Part shown: one piece after another, positions 19,206 through 27,986 of the stretch
Position numbering within the stretch: the first letter of the stretch is position 1
How the letters are laid out: every line of letters starts with the position of its first letter
Origin: Thermohalobaculum sp964576075
GTDB lineage: Bacteria; Pseudomonadota; Alphaproteobacteria; Rhodobacterales; Rhodobacteraceae
Length of the DNA: 64,000 nt
Reading direction: 5' to 3'
NCBI GenBank assembly: GCA_964576075.1
Contig: CAZNTX010000002.1
Coordinates: forward strand, 1-64,000
Notes under the pieces: model-generated
Databases searched by the model: none
The model's input: only the letters and a program-made list of their open reading frames with translations
Told to the model about the DNA's origin: nothing
Position numbers and translations under genes: made by a program

Positions 19206-19520
19206 TCAGGCCGCGTCGTCCTGCGAGAGCCGCACGCCGGTGCAGCACTCCGCCGTGAGAAACCCGACCGTCCGGCGCATCGCGTCGTAGTCGGCCCGGT
19301 TGATCACCTCGCGGCCCTGGCGTTCCCGGATCACGAGGCCAGCATCGACGAGGGCGCCGAGGTGATGCGCGAGGGTCGAGGGCGGCGCGCCGAGATGGCG
19401 GCCGATCTCGCCCACGTTCAGCCCCTCGTCGCCCGCCTTCACCAGCAGCCGGTAGATCGCGAGCCGCGTCTCGTGGCCCAGCGCCGCGAGGGCGCGGGCG
19501 ATGTCGGATGCCTGCGTCAT
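19206..19520 (-). CDS. arsR: ArsR-family metalloregulator
   Basis: This 104 aa winged-helix protein has the ArsR layout: helix-turn-helix GEIGRHLGAPPSTLAHHLGA and wing GLVIRERQGREVINRADY. The usual ELCV[C/G]DL metal site near the recognition helix is absent. Instead a vicinal pair ECCTG lies near the C-terminus (about residues 90-94), as in some alphaproteobacterial and actinobacterial ArsR types, and probably binds As(III). It is the first gene of the arsR-arsP-arsH operon and is expected to repress its own promoter. Confidence 0.9.
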   Translation of the reverse strand: MTQASDIARALAALGHETRLAIYRLLVKAGDEGLNVGEIGRHLGAPPSTLAHHLGALVDAGLVIRERQGREVINRADYDAMRRTVGFLTAECCTGVRLSQDDAA

Positions 19521-19528
19521 GGGCGCCT

Positions 19529-19556
19529 GATATAACGACATCTCTAGTGATGTCAA
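19529..19556 (-). promoter_or_regulatory. arsR promoter with embedded operator
   Basis: On the minus strand a perfect -35 TTGACA (19556-19551) is followed after 16-17 bases by a TATATC/ATATCA -10 (about 19534-19528). Between them, and overlapping the -35 element, lies an 18-base palindrome at 19537-19554: GACATC and GATGTC arms, 16 of 18 positions symmetric. This is the expected arrangement for an ArsR operator that blocks RNA polymerase. Transcription would begin very near the arsR ATG at 19520, so the message may be leaderless. Confidence 0.75.
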
Positions 19557-19942
19557 TCGGCTTGTCCTCGCGCCACGCCGAGAGGGGCGCGCTCGAGCGA
19601 TGGCCCCGCCATGGCGTGCGAGAGGCCGCAGGCGGAGCCTCCACCGCATCGGGTCGGAGCGGAGACGACATCCGCGGGGGCCATGCCTCCGTCCGGTCCT
19701 ATGTCGGTCGGAGCGCGAGGCCGGCGCATCGCGGCCCCTTGGGCGATGCACCGCCCGCAGGCTCTGGCGTCGGCGGATCTCGAAGACGGGGCAGGTGCCT
19801 GAGAGCGGCAGCCCGCTTTCCCGGTCGCCGAAGGTTGTGCTGCGCGTCATGAAGTGAAACGCTCGAGCGGCCGGCGGGGGCAGGCGCGGCGGAGGCCTCG
19901 TCGCCCATGCCCATGGCCCCCGGCCGAACGAAAGGGCTTGTG
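19557..19942. other. Gap upstream of the MFS gene
   Basis: Between the ars promoter and the transporter start no frame is convincing. Short arginine-rich frames are present on both strands. The region should hold the transporter promoter, but no clear box pair is seen. AAAGGG at 19931-19936 is a plausible ribosome-binding site for the ATG at 19943. Confidence 0.4.
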
Positions 19943-21196
19943 ATGATCCAAGTGTTGTCCGGGGTCTGGGCCCTGCTGCTCGGCATCGTGCTGATCATGT
20001 TGGGCAACGGCATGCATTTCACGCTGATCGGCCTGCGCGGGGGGATCGAGGGGTTCTCGGCCGCCGAGCTCGCGATCGTCACCTCGGGCTACTTCCTGGG
20101 CTTCCTGTCGGGGGCGCGCTACACGCCGACGCTGATCCGGCGCGTCGGCCATGTGCGCGTCTTCGCGGCGCTCGGCAGTTTCATGTCGGCCGGGCTCATC
20201 GCCTTTCCGCTGCTCGCCGATCCGATCGCCTGGACGGTCTTGCGCGTGCTGGTCGGCTTCTGCATCTCGGGCATCTACGTCGCGGCGGAAAGCTGGCTGA
20301 ACGATACCGCGACCAACCAGACGCGCGGCAAGGTGCTCTCGGCCTACATGATCTGCCAGACGCTCGGCATCATCGGCGCGCAGGGGCTGCTGACGCTGGG
20401 CGATGCGGGGACGTCCGTTCTCTTCATCGGCGCGTCGATCCTCGTCTCCGTCTCCTTCGCGCCGATCCTGCTCTCCGTCACCCCGACGCCGGCGACCGAG
20501 GTCGCGCGCCCGATGCCGCTCGGGAGGCTCTTCAAGGGCTCGCCGCTCGGCACCGTGGGGATATTCCTGTTGGGCAGCATCTACGCGACCCAGTCCGGCA
20601 TGGGCGCGGTCTTCGGCACCGAGATCGGAATGACCGCCGCCAGCATCGCCCTGTTCGTCGCCATGCTGTTCGCCGGCGCTCTGGTTCTGCAATACCCGAT
20701 CGGCTGGCTCTCCGACCGGATGGATCGCCGGCAGTTGATCTTCGGCGCGGGCGTTGCGGGCACGGTCGCCTGCGCGATCGGCTGGATCGTCGGCGACGCC
20801 CATTGGCCGATGATGGGGGCGGCCTTTCTGGCAGGGGGCGTGACGACGCCGCTCTACGCCCTGTTTCTCGCCTACACCAACGATTACCTCTCGCCCGAGG
20901 ACATGCCGGCCGCCTCGGGCGGGCTCGTCTTCACCTTCGGGCTCGGCGCCATCATCGGCCCCCTGATCACGGGCTGGGCGATGGAGATGGCGGGGCCGTT
21001 CGGGTTCTGGCTGGTGCTCGGGGCGACCTTCGCGGCCATCGCGCTCTACGCGCTCTACCGCATGACCCAGCGCACCTCCGTCCCGGTCGAGCAGACCGAG
21101 AGCTATCTCACCGTCCTGCCGACCGCCTCTCCGGTGGCCGTCGAGGCGGCGAGCGCCTGGGCCGCCGACCAGAGCGATCCCGAGCCCCGGGCGTGA
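19943..21196 (+). CDS. Major facilitator superfamily transporter
   Basis: Starting at the ATG at 19943 the product is 417 aa with twelve hydrophobic segments. It has an MFS loop signature after helix 2 (SGARYTPTLIRRVGHVR) and an equivalent loop in the second half (PIGWLSDRMDRRQLI). It resembles the YcaD-like branch of MFS carriers often found in alphaproteobacteria. An upstream ATG at 19907 is in frame but lacks a ribosome-binding site. The substrate is unknown, and no neighbour suggests one. Confidence 0.85.
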   Translation: MIQVLSGVWALLLGIVLIMLGNGMHFTLIGLRGGIEGFSAAELAIVTSGYFLGFLSGARYTPTLIRRVGHVRVFAALGSFMSAGLIAFPLLADPIAWTVLRVLVGFCISGIYVAAESWLNDTATNQTRGKVLSAYMICQTLGIIGAQGLLTLGDAGTSVLFIGASILVSVSFAPILLSVTPTPATEVARPMPLGRLFKGSPLGTVGIFLLGSIYATQSGMGAVFGTEIGMTAASIALFVAMLFAGALVLQYPIGWLSDRMDRRQLIFGAGVAGTVACAIGWIVGDAHWPMMGAAFLAGGVTTPLYALFLAYTNDYLSPEDMPAASGGLVFTFGLGAIIGPLITGWAMEMAGPFGFWLVLGATFAAIALYALYRMTQRTSVPVEQTESYLTVLPTASPVAVEAASAWAADQSDPEPRA

Positions 21197-21431
21197 GCGC
21201 GGCCCTCGCCCGGGCCGCCATCATGCCGCCCGTCTGCGCCTCTGGCGCCGGGGCGCGGGCGCGCGGACAGTCCCCCCGGACCGGCGCTCAAGACCAGATC
21301 GCAGGGGGGAGCGCCGGCCCCAAGTCCAAATTTCCGTGATTTCAAGAATTGATTCGCAGTTTCCGTTCTGCTTGTTGATCCTATCCACCCGTGAGGCGGT
21401 GGAGCGAACAAGATCCATCAGGGAGGGTCCC
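21197..21431. promoter_or_regulatory. Upstream region of the sulfite dehydrogenase operon
   Basis: About 235 bases separate the MFS gene from sorA. The 21340-21400 part is richer in A+T and likely contains the promoter. GGGAGGG at 21421-21427 is a strong ribosome-binding site for the ATG at 21432, which sets that start against the in-frame upstream one at 21336. Confidence 0.4.
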
Positions 21432-22724
21432 ATGGACCAGCAAGAGACGGAGACGTGTCGTGAGGATGCGGCTGACGGGCTCCGGGTGGTGTCGGACGCC
21501 GAAAGCGGGCGGCGCCAGTTCCTCAAGGCCACCGGCATCGCGGCGATTGCGACGGTGATGTCCGTCCCCTTCGCCCGCTTCTTCCCCGAGGGCCTGCAGC
21601 CCGTGGGCCTCGCGCATGCCGCTGGCGCCGACATGGACGCCTATGCGTTCAAGGACCAGCTCACGCTGCTCAACGACCGCCCGATCAACGCGGAGACCGC
21701 GGCGCATCTGCTCGACGACGACGTGACGCCCGCCAACCGGCTGTTCGTCCGCAACAACGGCGCCGTGCCGGAGCACGCGCTGGCGATGGACGCCTCCGGC
21801 TGGACCCTGACCGTCGACGGCGAGGTGGAGACCCCGCTCGAGCTCAGCCTCGACGATCTCAAGTCGAACTTCGAGACCGTGACCCGCCGGCTCGTGCTCG
21901 AATGCGGCGGCAACGGCCGGGCCTTCTTCGTCCCCGGCGCCTCGGGCAATCAGTGGACCACCGGCGCCGTCGGCTGCCCGGAATGGACGGGCGTGCGCAT
22001 GCGCGACGTCCTCAACGCCGCCGGGGTGAAGCCGAGCGCCGTCTACACCGGCCACTACGGGAACGACCCGCATCTCTCGGGCGATCCGGAGAAGATCGCG
22101 ATCTCCCGCGGCATCCCGATCGAGAAGGCGCTGGAGGAGGACGCGCTCATCGCCTGGGCGATGAACGGCGAGGATCTGCCCGCCATCCACGGCTTCCCGC
22201 TGCGCACCGTGGTCCCCGGCTATCCCGGCTCGGCCTCGCAGAAGTGGCTCACCCGGATCTGGGTGCGCGACCAGGAGCATGACGGGCCGAAGATGGGCGG
22301 CTATTCCTACCGCCTCCCGGCCTATCCCGTGGCTCCGGGCACGGAGGTCCCGACCGAGGACATGGTGGTCATGACGACCATGCCCGTGAAGTCGCTGATC
22401 ACCAGCCCCGCGACCGGCACGCAGCTCGGCGGGCGCAGCGTCAGCGTGCGCGGGCATGCCTGGGCCGACGGCGAGGTCGCGGCGCTCCACACCTCGATCG
22501 ACTTCGGCCAGACCTGGCAGGAGGCCAAGCTCGAGGCCCCGGCCAACCGCTATGCCTGGCAGCGCTTCACCGCCGAAATCGACTTCCCGCAGGCCGGCTA
22601 CTACGAGGTCTGGGCCCGCGCCACCGACGCGGAGGGCCGGATGCAGCCCGTGACCACGCCTGGCTGGAACCCGCGCGGCTACGGCAACAACATGGTGCAC
22701 CGGATCGCCGTGCTCGCGAGCTGA
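21432..22724 (+). CDS. sorA: SorA-type sulfite dehydrogenase, molybdenum subunit
   Basis: The 430 aa product has a Tat signal (SGRRQFLKATG, residues 25-35) and is therefore exported folded. The molybdopterin domain follows: RLVLECGGNGR (153-163) with the presumed Mo-ligand Cys158, then GVRMRDVLNAAGV and GFPLRTVVPGYPGSASQKWL. The C-terminal Ig-like dimerisation domain is present (GHAWADGEVAALHTSIDFG). Members oxidise sulfite to sulfate in the periplasm and pass electrons to a cytochrome c. The next gene encodes exactly such a cytochrome. SoxC and YedY are relatives; the adjacent monohaem cytochrome favours SorA-like function. Confidence 0.85.
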   Translation: MDQQETETCREDAADGLRVVSDAESGRRQFLKATGIAAIATVMSVPFARFFPEGLQPVGLAHAAGADMDAYAFKDQLTLLNDRPINAETAAHLLDDDVTPANRLFVRNNGAVPEHALAMDASGWTLTVDGEVETPLELSLDDLKSNFETVTRRLVLECGGNGRAFFVPGASGNQWTTGAVGCPEWTGVRMRDVLNAAGVKPSAVYTGHYGNDPHLSGDPEKIAISRGIPIEKALEEDALIAWAMNGEDLPAIHGFPLRTVVPGYPGSASQKWLTRIWVRDQEHDGPKMGGYSYRLPAYPVAPGTEVPTEDMVVMTTMPVKSLITSPATGTQLGGRSVSVRGHAWADGEVAALHTSIDFGQTWQEAKLEAPANRYAWQRFTAEIDFPQAGYYEVWARATDAEGRMQPVTTPGWNPRGYGNNMVHRIAVLAS

Positions 22725-22799
22725 TCCGACCGGCCGGGGCGGCGGCTGCGCCGCCCCGGCGCTCTCCCGGCAATCCGACGACGAGATGGAGGCTCCCTC

Positions 22800-23252
22800 G
22801 TGGCTTTCGCGAACTCCAGACGACGCAGCGTGATCTGTGCGGGGGCGGTCGCCGCCGGTCTGGCCGCCGCACCGCCGAGCGTCGCCGAGCAGGCGCTCCC
22901 CAACCCGATGCTGCAGCAGAACCCGATGACGCCCAATCCCGGCCGTCCGATGAGCCCGATGAGCATCTCGCCGATGCAGCCCCTCGGCGGCCTCGCGGGG
23001 CAGCCGGAGACCGCGGTGGTGCGCGACCCGGAGTTCGACAATCTGCCCGTCGGGCCGGGGATGGAGGAGACGTATTATTCCTGCACCGCCTGCCATTCCT
23101 CGCAGACCTTCCAGCAGATGCGCCTCACCGATGCCCGCTGGGAGTATCTTTGGGACTGGATGATCGAGGAGCAGGGCATGCCGGACTACGGCGAGGAAAG
23201 CCGTGTGGTGATCCTCGACTACCTCAAGGAGCATTTCTCCTCGGAGCGCTAG
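22800..23252 (+). CDS. sorB: Monohaem cytochrome c, SorB-like electron acceptor
   Basis: The 150 aa product starts at GTG with GGAG upstream, 75 bases after sorA. An N-terminal Arg-rich signal peptide (RRRSVICAGAVAAGLAAA) is followed by a Met/Pro-rich segment (about 35-62) and one haem site CTACH (95-99). A distal Met may be in GMPDYG. Proteins of this kind accept electrons from the molybdenum subunit. The Met/Pro-rich linker is unusual and might tether the cytochrome or bind copper, but that is speculative. Confidence 0.8.
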   Translation: MAFANSRRRSVICAGAVAAGLAAAPPSVAEQALPNPMLQQNPMTPNPGRPMSPMSISPMQPLGGLAGQPETAVVRDPEFDNLPVGPGMEETYYSCTACHSSQTFQQMRLTDARWEYLWDWMIEEQGMPDYGEESRVVILDYLKEHFSSER

Positions 23253-23625
23253 GGCCCGGGAGGGAAGGGGCCGGTCCGCATCCCCTGCGGCGCGGCGCGC
23301 ACCCCGGCGCCGGCCTCGGCCCCCGGCCGTGTCGACCATGCCGGCTGGGAGCGGATCGCGCCGCCCCGGCCCCCGCCGCCTGATGACGTCCCCCCGCCCC
23401 GGCCTCGCCCGCGCGGGCTGCGCGACGCGGATGCGCCGAGGTCGTCGAGACCCTGCGCCCCGGCTTCCGCCACACCCGCAGCGAGTGGAGGACCGCCCCG
23501 ATCGGCGACGCGAGGGGCACGACGGATCCTCCCGCCGGCCTCCGCAGCCCGCATCCGGGCCCCGTCCGACGATACCCTCGGACGCTCGGGTCCATCGGGG
23601 CCCCTAGGAGAGGGTTTCCGTTAGG
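23253..23625. other. Gap between the sor pair and the FAH gene
   Basis: These 370 bases lie between convergent genes. They are extremely G+C-rich, and the frames are Pro/Arg/Gly-rich without a credible start. I see no T-rich terminator. Confidence 0.5.
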
Positions 23626-24474
23626 TCATCCGCCGCCGACCACCGTCTCGAGGGTGCCGAGACCGGAGACGGAGATCGCGAGCGCATCCCCGGCGCGGAG
23701 AAACCGGGGCGGGGTGCGGCTCGCGCCCGATCCTTCCGGCGAGCCGGTGGCGATCACGTCGCCGGGCTCGAGCGGGTGGATCGCCGAGACATAGGCGATC
23801 ACCTCGGCGATCGGGAAGATCATCTCGCTCGCTCGGACGCGCTGCACCGTCTCGCCGTTCAGCCGGGTGACGAGCTCCATCGCGTCCGGCTCCGGCACCT
23901 CCTCCGGCGTGACCAGATAGGGCCCGCAGGCGCCGGAGCGGTGGAAGTTCTTGCCGGCATGGACGCTGTGCGCCTGCCAGCCGCGGACCGAGCCGTCGTC
24001 GAGGATCGTGTAGCCCGCCACATGTCCGAGCGCCCGCGCCGCCGGGACGGCCCGGGCGGGCTTGCCGATCACCGCGGCGATCTCGCCCTCGTAGTCGAAG
24101 CTCTCCGCCGCCGCGCCCGGGGGGATCTCCAGCGCCTCGCCATGGCCGACGAGCGTGCCCTGCAGCTTGGCGAAGAGGATGATGTGGAGCGGGGGATCGG
24201 CGATCCCGCCGAGGGGGTGGCGCTTGGGATAGTTGATCCCGACGCAGATCACCCGGCGCGCGTCCGGCACCGGCGGCAGGAACCGCACCGCGGCCTCCGG
24301 CACGGCCGCGTCGAGCGCGCCGGGCTCGGCGAGGGCGGCGAGGGCGTCGGCTTCGAGGGCTGCGCGCAACGTGGGCCAGCGGGCGGCCAGCGCGGGCGCG
24401 ACGGGGCGCAGCGCCCCGCCCTCCGCCACCCCCCAGCGCGGTGCGCCGTCGAGGAGGAAACTCGCGAGCCTCAT
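23626..24474 (-). CDS. Fumarylacetoacetate hydrolase-family protein
   Basis: The 282 aa product has the FAH core: VICVGINYPKRHP, then SFDYEGEIAAVIGKPAR with the metal-binding Glu pair, HSVHAGKNFHRSGACGPYLV, and ATGSPEGSG near the end. Family members hydrolyse or decarboxylate C-C bonds in acyl-pyruvate-type or related compounds, or act as lactonases or hydratases in the cytoplasm. Its ATG overlaps the stop of the upstream reductase gene, so it is the last gene of a three-gene operon with the MttB-like and PanE-like genes. The substrate is unknown. Confidence 0.85.
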   Translation of the reverse strand: MRLASFLLDGAPRWGVAEGGALRPVAPALAARWPTLRAALEADALAALAEPGALDAAVPEAAVRFLPPVPDARRVICVGINYPKRHPLGGIADPPLHIILFAKLQGTLVGHGEALEIPPGAAAESFDYEGEIAAVIGKPARAVPAARALGHVAGYTILDDGSVRGWQAHSVHAGKNFHRSGACGPYLVTPEEVPEPDAMELVTRLNGETVQRVRASEMIFPIAEVIAYVSAIHPLEPGDVIATGSPEGSGASRTPPRFLRAGDALAISVSGLGTLETVVGGG

Positions 24475-25406
24475 GGGGGTGCCTCCGCCTGGGCGGCCTC
24501 GCGCGCGCGGACCACCGCCGCGAGGGTCCGGTTGACCGGCGCGGCGAGCCCGTGCCGCGCGGCGAGGACCGGGACCATGCCGTTGATCGCGTCGATCTCC
24601 GTCGGGCGCCCGGCCATCAGGTCGAGCAGGAGGGAGGGCCGCGCCGTCGGCATCTGCGCGCCGAAGGCCGTCACATAGGCCTCCGGGTCGTCGAAGGAAA
24701 AGCGCACGCCCTCCGCGCGCCCGACCTCCCAGGCCTCGCGCAGGCAGCCGAGCGCGACGGCCCAGCGCTCCGGGTCCGCCATCACCTCGCCCACCGTGCA
24801 GGCGAAGGCGGCGCAGGGGGCGGAGAAGGTGACGTTGCAGAGGAACTTCTCCCAGATCAGCCGGTCGATGTCCTCATAGGCCTCCGCGGCGAAGCCGGCC
24901 TCGCGCCAGAGCGCCACCAGCCGCTCGAGCCTGGGCGTGACGCCGCCGCCGATCTCGCCGAGGCGGATGCGCTTCATGGCGGTGTGGTGGGCGTGGCCGG
25001 GGCCGCGGAGCGAGGCGCCGAAGCCCTCCGCCACGCCGAGCAGCACGCGCGCCTCCGGCAGATGGGCGGCGATCCGCTCCGCCGCGCCGAGGCCGTTCTG
25101 GATGGTGAGGACGAGGGCGTCGGGCCCGAGATGGGGCGCGACGGTGCGCGCGGCCTCGGCGACGCCCGCGGCCTTGGTCGCGATCACGACAAGCCCGGCG
25201 CCGGCGAGATCGGCCGGGTCCTCCGCCACGCGCAGCCCGGCCACGGTCCGGTCCCCGCTCGCCCCCTCGAGGCGCAGGCCGCGCGCCCGGATCGCGGCCA
25301 GATGCTCGGCCCAGGGGTCCGAGACCCAGACCTCGTGCCCCGCCTCCGCGAAGAGGGCGGCATAGACCGAGCCCATGGCGCCGACGCCGAGGATCGCGAT
25401 CTTCAT
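24471..25406 (-). CDS. 2-dehydropantoate reductase-like (PanE/ApbA family) oxidoreductase
   Basis: The 311 aa product has an N-terminal Rossmann fold (AILGVGAMGSVYAALFAEAG) and the typical mid-region IQNGLGAAERIA with a C-terminal helical domain (WEKFLCNVTFSAPCA, then RPTEIDAINGMV). PanE reduces ketopantoate with NADPH, but many paralogues act on other 2-keto acids. The operon context, with 4-base overlaps to the MttB-like gene upstream and the FAH gene downstream, points to a catabolic role rather than pantothenate synthesis. Confidence 0.8.
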   Translation of the reverse strand: MKIAILGVGAMGSVYAALFAEAGHEVWVSDPWAEHLAAIRARGLRLEGASGDRTVAGLRVAEDPADLAGAGLVVIATKAAGVAEAARTVAPHLGPDALVLTIQNGLGAAERIAAHLPEARVLLGVAEGFGASLRGPGHAHHTAMKRIRLGEIGGGVTPRLERLVALWREAGFAAEAYEDIDRLIWEKFLCNVTFSAPCAAFACTVGEVMADPERWAVALGCLREAWEVGRAEGVRFSFDDPEAYVTAFGAQMPTARPSLLLDLMAGRPTEIDAINGMVPVLAARHGLAAPVNRTLAAVVRAREAAQAEAPP

Positions 25407-26962
25407 GGCCGCAGGGTCCTCTCGCTCGGCAGGCGGATGTCGAAGCGCGCGCGCAGCGCCGCCTCGGTCTCGCGCGGGAGATGGCGGGGGCCGTCGGCGG
25501 CGAGGATCGCGCGGGCCTGGGCTGCGGCGGCGACGCGGATGTCGGGCGCGCCGTCCGCCGCCCAGGCCTCCGGGCTGCGCCGGTCGCCGATCCGCGGATA
25601 GAGGAAGTCGCGCTCCATCCGGTCGAGCGTCTCCGGCCGGCCGAGGAAATGGCCCTCGCCGCGCGCCACCTCGGCGATCGCGCGGGCGTCGAGCGCCTCC
25701 GCGCCGATCTCCACCGGGGCGAGGCTGCGCAGGATGGCGCCGAGCATGTCGTTGTCGATCACATAGGCGTCGAAGGAGCAGCCCATCAGCCCCGCCTGCA
25801 TCCCGCAGGCCTGGGTGATGAGATTGCAGCCCGCCTGTGCGGCCAGCGTGACCGAGAGGCACTTCTCGTGCCCGCTCTGCGCGTCGGGAAGCTTGCTGTC
25901 GGTCGCGCCGGCGATGGTCGAGTTCGGCAGGCCGTAGAACTGCGCCATCTGGACGGAGAGCGCCGTCAGCAGCGCCTGCTCCCCGCCGCCGCCCGCCATG
26001 GCGCCGGTGCGCAGATCCGTCACCATCGGGCGCGGCCCGAAGACGGCGCGGGCCTGCGGATCGGCGAGCCAGGCGAGGACGATGCCCGCGAGCGTCTCGG
26101 CGACGGTCTGCGCGACGCAGCCCGCGACCGTCACCGGGCTCGACGCGCCGAGCTGGCCGAAGGTGTTGACCTGCACCGGCACGCCGCGGCGCACCGCCGC
26201 GAGCAGCGCCTCGCAGGCCTCCGGCGCGAAGCGGAGCGGCGGCGCGACATGGTTGACGTTGAGCGAGAGGAAGGGCCGCGCCCGGAACTCGGCCTCGGAG
26301 CCCGCGACCACGGCGCAGAGATCCGCGATGGCCTCGACGCTGGCGGCGTCGGACGCCGAGACCATCACGGGCTTCGCGGTCCCGGCGAGTGCTGCGAAGG
26401 CGGTGTTGACGTCGAGCGTCAGCGGGTCGGGCATGTCGCGCGCGACGAGGGAGCGGCTGAAGAACTGGATGTTCTCGAGCGCGTCCACGAGGCGCGCGGC
26501 GTCGTGCAGATCCGCGAGCGTGGCGGGGCGATAGCGCGCCGCCCCGGGGTCGATCACGAAGGGCGCGGCCCCGCCGGAGCCGACATGGACCCGGGTTCCC
26601 TCGAGCCTGAGATCGCGCCCGGGCGCCCGGCCATGGAGCGTGAGCGCGCGGGGCAGGCCGGCCAGGGCCCGCTCGACGAGGGGCTCGGGGAACATGAGCC
26701 GCCCCTCCGCCGCCCGGCCGCCGCCGGCCTCGACGAGCGCGACCACGGCGGGCGGGGCCTCCGCGAGGCCGACCTCGGCGAGAAGCGTCAGCGCCGTCTC
26801 GTGGATCGCCCGGAGCGTCGCCGCGGAGGCCGGGGCGTAGCGCCCGCCCTCCGGCGGGGTCGGCGCCGGGGCGGCCGCGCGCGCGGCGTCGCGCGCCGCC
26901 ATCCGGCCCTCCCGGCCGCGGCGGGCGCCTGCCGCCGGCCTCTTCGCCCCGCTTCGCGCCAT
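25403..26962 (-). CDS. MttB-superfamily (trimethylamine methyltransferase-like) protein, non-pyrrolysine
   Basis: The 519 aa product matches the MttB family: FVIDPGAARYRPATLADLHD, SLNVNHVAPPLRFAPEA, FYGLPNSTIAGATDSKLPD and QAGCNLITQACGMQAG. No in-frame UAG is present, so it belongs to the branch without pyrrolysine, whose members demethylate quaternary amines such as glycine betaine, carnitine or proline betaine onto a corrinoid protein. No corrinoid protein gene is visible nearby. The first 40 residues are Arg/Ala-rich and may be an over-long start; an ATG 20 codons in is an alternative. It is the first gene of the operon, divergent from the LysR gene. Confidence 0.8.
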   Translation of the reverse strand: MARSGAKRPAAGARRGREGRMAARDAARAAAPAPTPPEGGRYAPASAATLRAIHETALTLLAEVGLAEAPPAVVALVEAGGGRAAEGRLMFPEPLVERALAGLPRALTLHGRAPGRDLRLEGTRVHVGSGGAAPFVIDPGAARYRPATLADLHDAARLVDALENIQFFSRSLVARDMPDPLTLDVNTAFAALAGTAKPVMVSASDAASVEAIADLCAVVAGSEAEFRARPFLSLNVNHVAPPLRFAPEACEALLAAVRRGVPVQVNTFGQLGASSPVTVAGCVAQTVAETLAGIVLAWLADPQARAVFGPRPMVTDLRTGAMAGGGGEQALLTALSVQMAQFYGLPNSTIAGATDSKLPDAQSGHEKCLSVTLAAQAGCNLITQACGMQAGLMGCSFDAYVIDNDMLGAILRSLAPVEIGAEALDARAIAEVARGEGHFLGRPETLDRMERDFLYPRIGDRRSPEAWAADGAPDIRVAAAAQARAILAADGPRHLPRETEAALRARFDIRLPSERTLRP

Positions 26963-27092
26963 GCTCGCGCGCTCCTCCCCGCGACGCCGCGCTCCGGCGC
27001 CTTGCGAGAGAGCCTTTCCCCTGCGCCCGGGATCGACAAGCGACTTCCGGCGTGCCTATGGATAAAGCGTCGTTGATCCATGCGAGCCCTCG
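26963..27092. promoter_or_regulatory. Divergent LysR/operon promoter region with inverted repeat
   Basis: These 130 bases separate the MttB-led operon from the LysR gene. ATGGAT at 27058-27063 and ATCCAT at 27076-27081 form an inverted repeat centred about 23 bases before the LysR start. Such a dyad between a LysR gene and its divergent operon is the usual regulator-binding site. Confidence 0.45.
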
Positions 27093-27986
27093 ATGCGCCA
27101 GAGACCGTCCGCCCGGCTGCCGCTGACCGCGCTGCGCACCTTCGAGGCGGCGGCCCGGCGGCTGAGCTTCAAGGAGGCCGCGGAGGAGCTCTGCGTCACG
27201 CCCACCACCGTCAGCAACCAGGTGCGCCGGCTGGAGCGCGACTGGGGGCGGCCGCTCTTCGTGCGCCACACCCGCCGGGTCGAACTGACCGAGGAAGGGC
27301 GCGCGCTCGCCGCGGTGCTCGGCCGGGCCTTCGCCGATATCCGCGCCGAGATCGACGCCCGCTTCGCCCCCGCCGCGCCGAGCGTCACCCTCGCCGTCGG
27401 CCCGATCTTCGGCGCGCGCTGGCTGAGCCCGCGCCTCGGCCGGTTCCGCGAGCGCCATCCCGGGGTCGCGCTGTCGCTGCGCCACGGGCCGCGCATCGCC
27501 TCGGCCGCGGAGATGACGACGGATGTCGCGATCGACTGGGGCGTGGCCTGGCCCGGGCTCGAGGCGACGCGGCTCTTCGGGATCGTCTATGCGCCGGTGG
27601 CGAGCCCCGCGCTCCTCGCCGCGCGCGGCGGGCTCGGCCTGCCGGAGGACCTCGCGCGGTTCCCCGTCATCCACCAGCACGACCGCGGCGAGTGGCGGAA
27701 CTGGCTCGCCCTCGCCGGGGTGCCCGACCTCGCCTTCGCCGAGGAGACGGTGGTGACGGATTCCAACCTCGTCACCCAGGCCGCGCTCGACGGGCAGTGC
27801 GTGGCCCTCGGCATCTTCCCCTTCGTCGCGCCGGAGGTGCGGGCGGGGCGGCTCGTGCGGCCCTTCGCCGTCGATCTGCATCCGGAGCGCGCCTACCACC
27901 TGCTGACCCGCCCGGGCGCGCGGCGGAGCCCGGACATCGCCGCTCTGTGCGCCTGGATCGAGGGGGAGGCCGCCTCAGGCCCCTGA
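27093..27986 (+). CDS. LysR-family transcriptional regulator (GcvA-like)
   Basis: The 297 aa product has a typical N-terminal helix-turn-helix (LTALRTFEAAARRLSFKEAA, then TPTTVSNQVRRLERDWG) and a C-terminal substrate-binding domain ending PDIAALCAWI, as in the GcvA subgroup. It is transcribed divergently from the MttB/PanE/FAH operon and probably controls it in response to a pathway intermediate. Its 3' end overlaps the convergent S51 peptidase gene by 12 bases. Confidence 0.9.
   Translation: MRQRPSARLPLTALRTFEAAARRLSFKEAAEELCVTPTTVSNQVRRLERDWGRPLFVRHTRRVELTEEGRALAAVLGRAFADIRAEIDARFAPAAPSVTLAVGPIFGARWLSPRLGRFRERHPGVALSLRHGPRIASAAEMTTDVAIDWGVAWPGLEATRLFGIVYAPVASPALLAARGGLGLPEDLARFPVIHQHDRGEWRNWLALAGVPDLAFAEETVVTDSNLVTQAALDGQCVALGIFPFVAPEVRAGRLVRPFAVDLHPERAYHLLTRPGARRSPDIAALCAWIEGEAASGP

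Noticed and set aside
25403..26962. Pyrrolysine (UAG) in the MttB-like gene
   Set aside because: The frame has no in-frame UAG, and no pyl genes are present.
24471..27899. One continuous minus-strand frame suggesting an MttB/PanE fusion
   Set aside because: The PanE-like frame is open far upstream, but the MttB-like protein is in another frame with its own motifs. The junction is a normal 4-base ATGA overlap, not a fusion.
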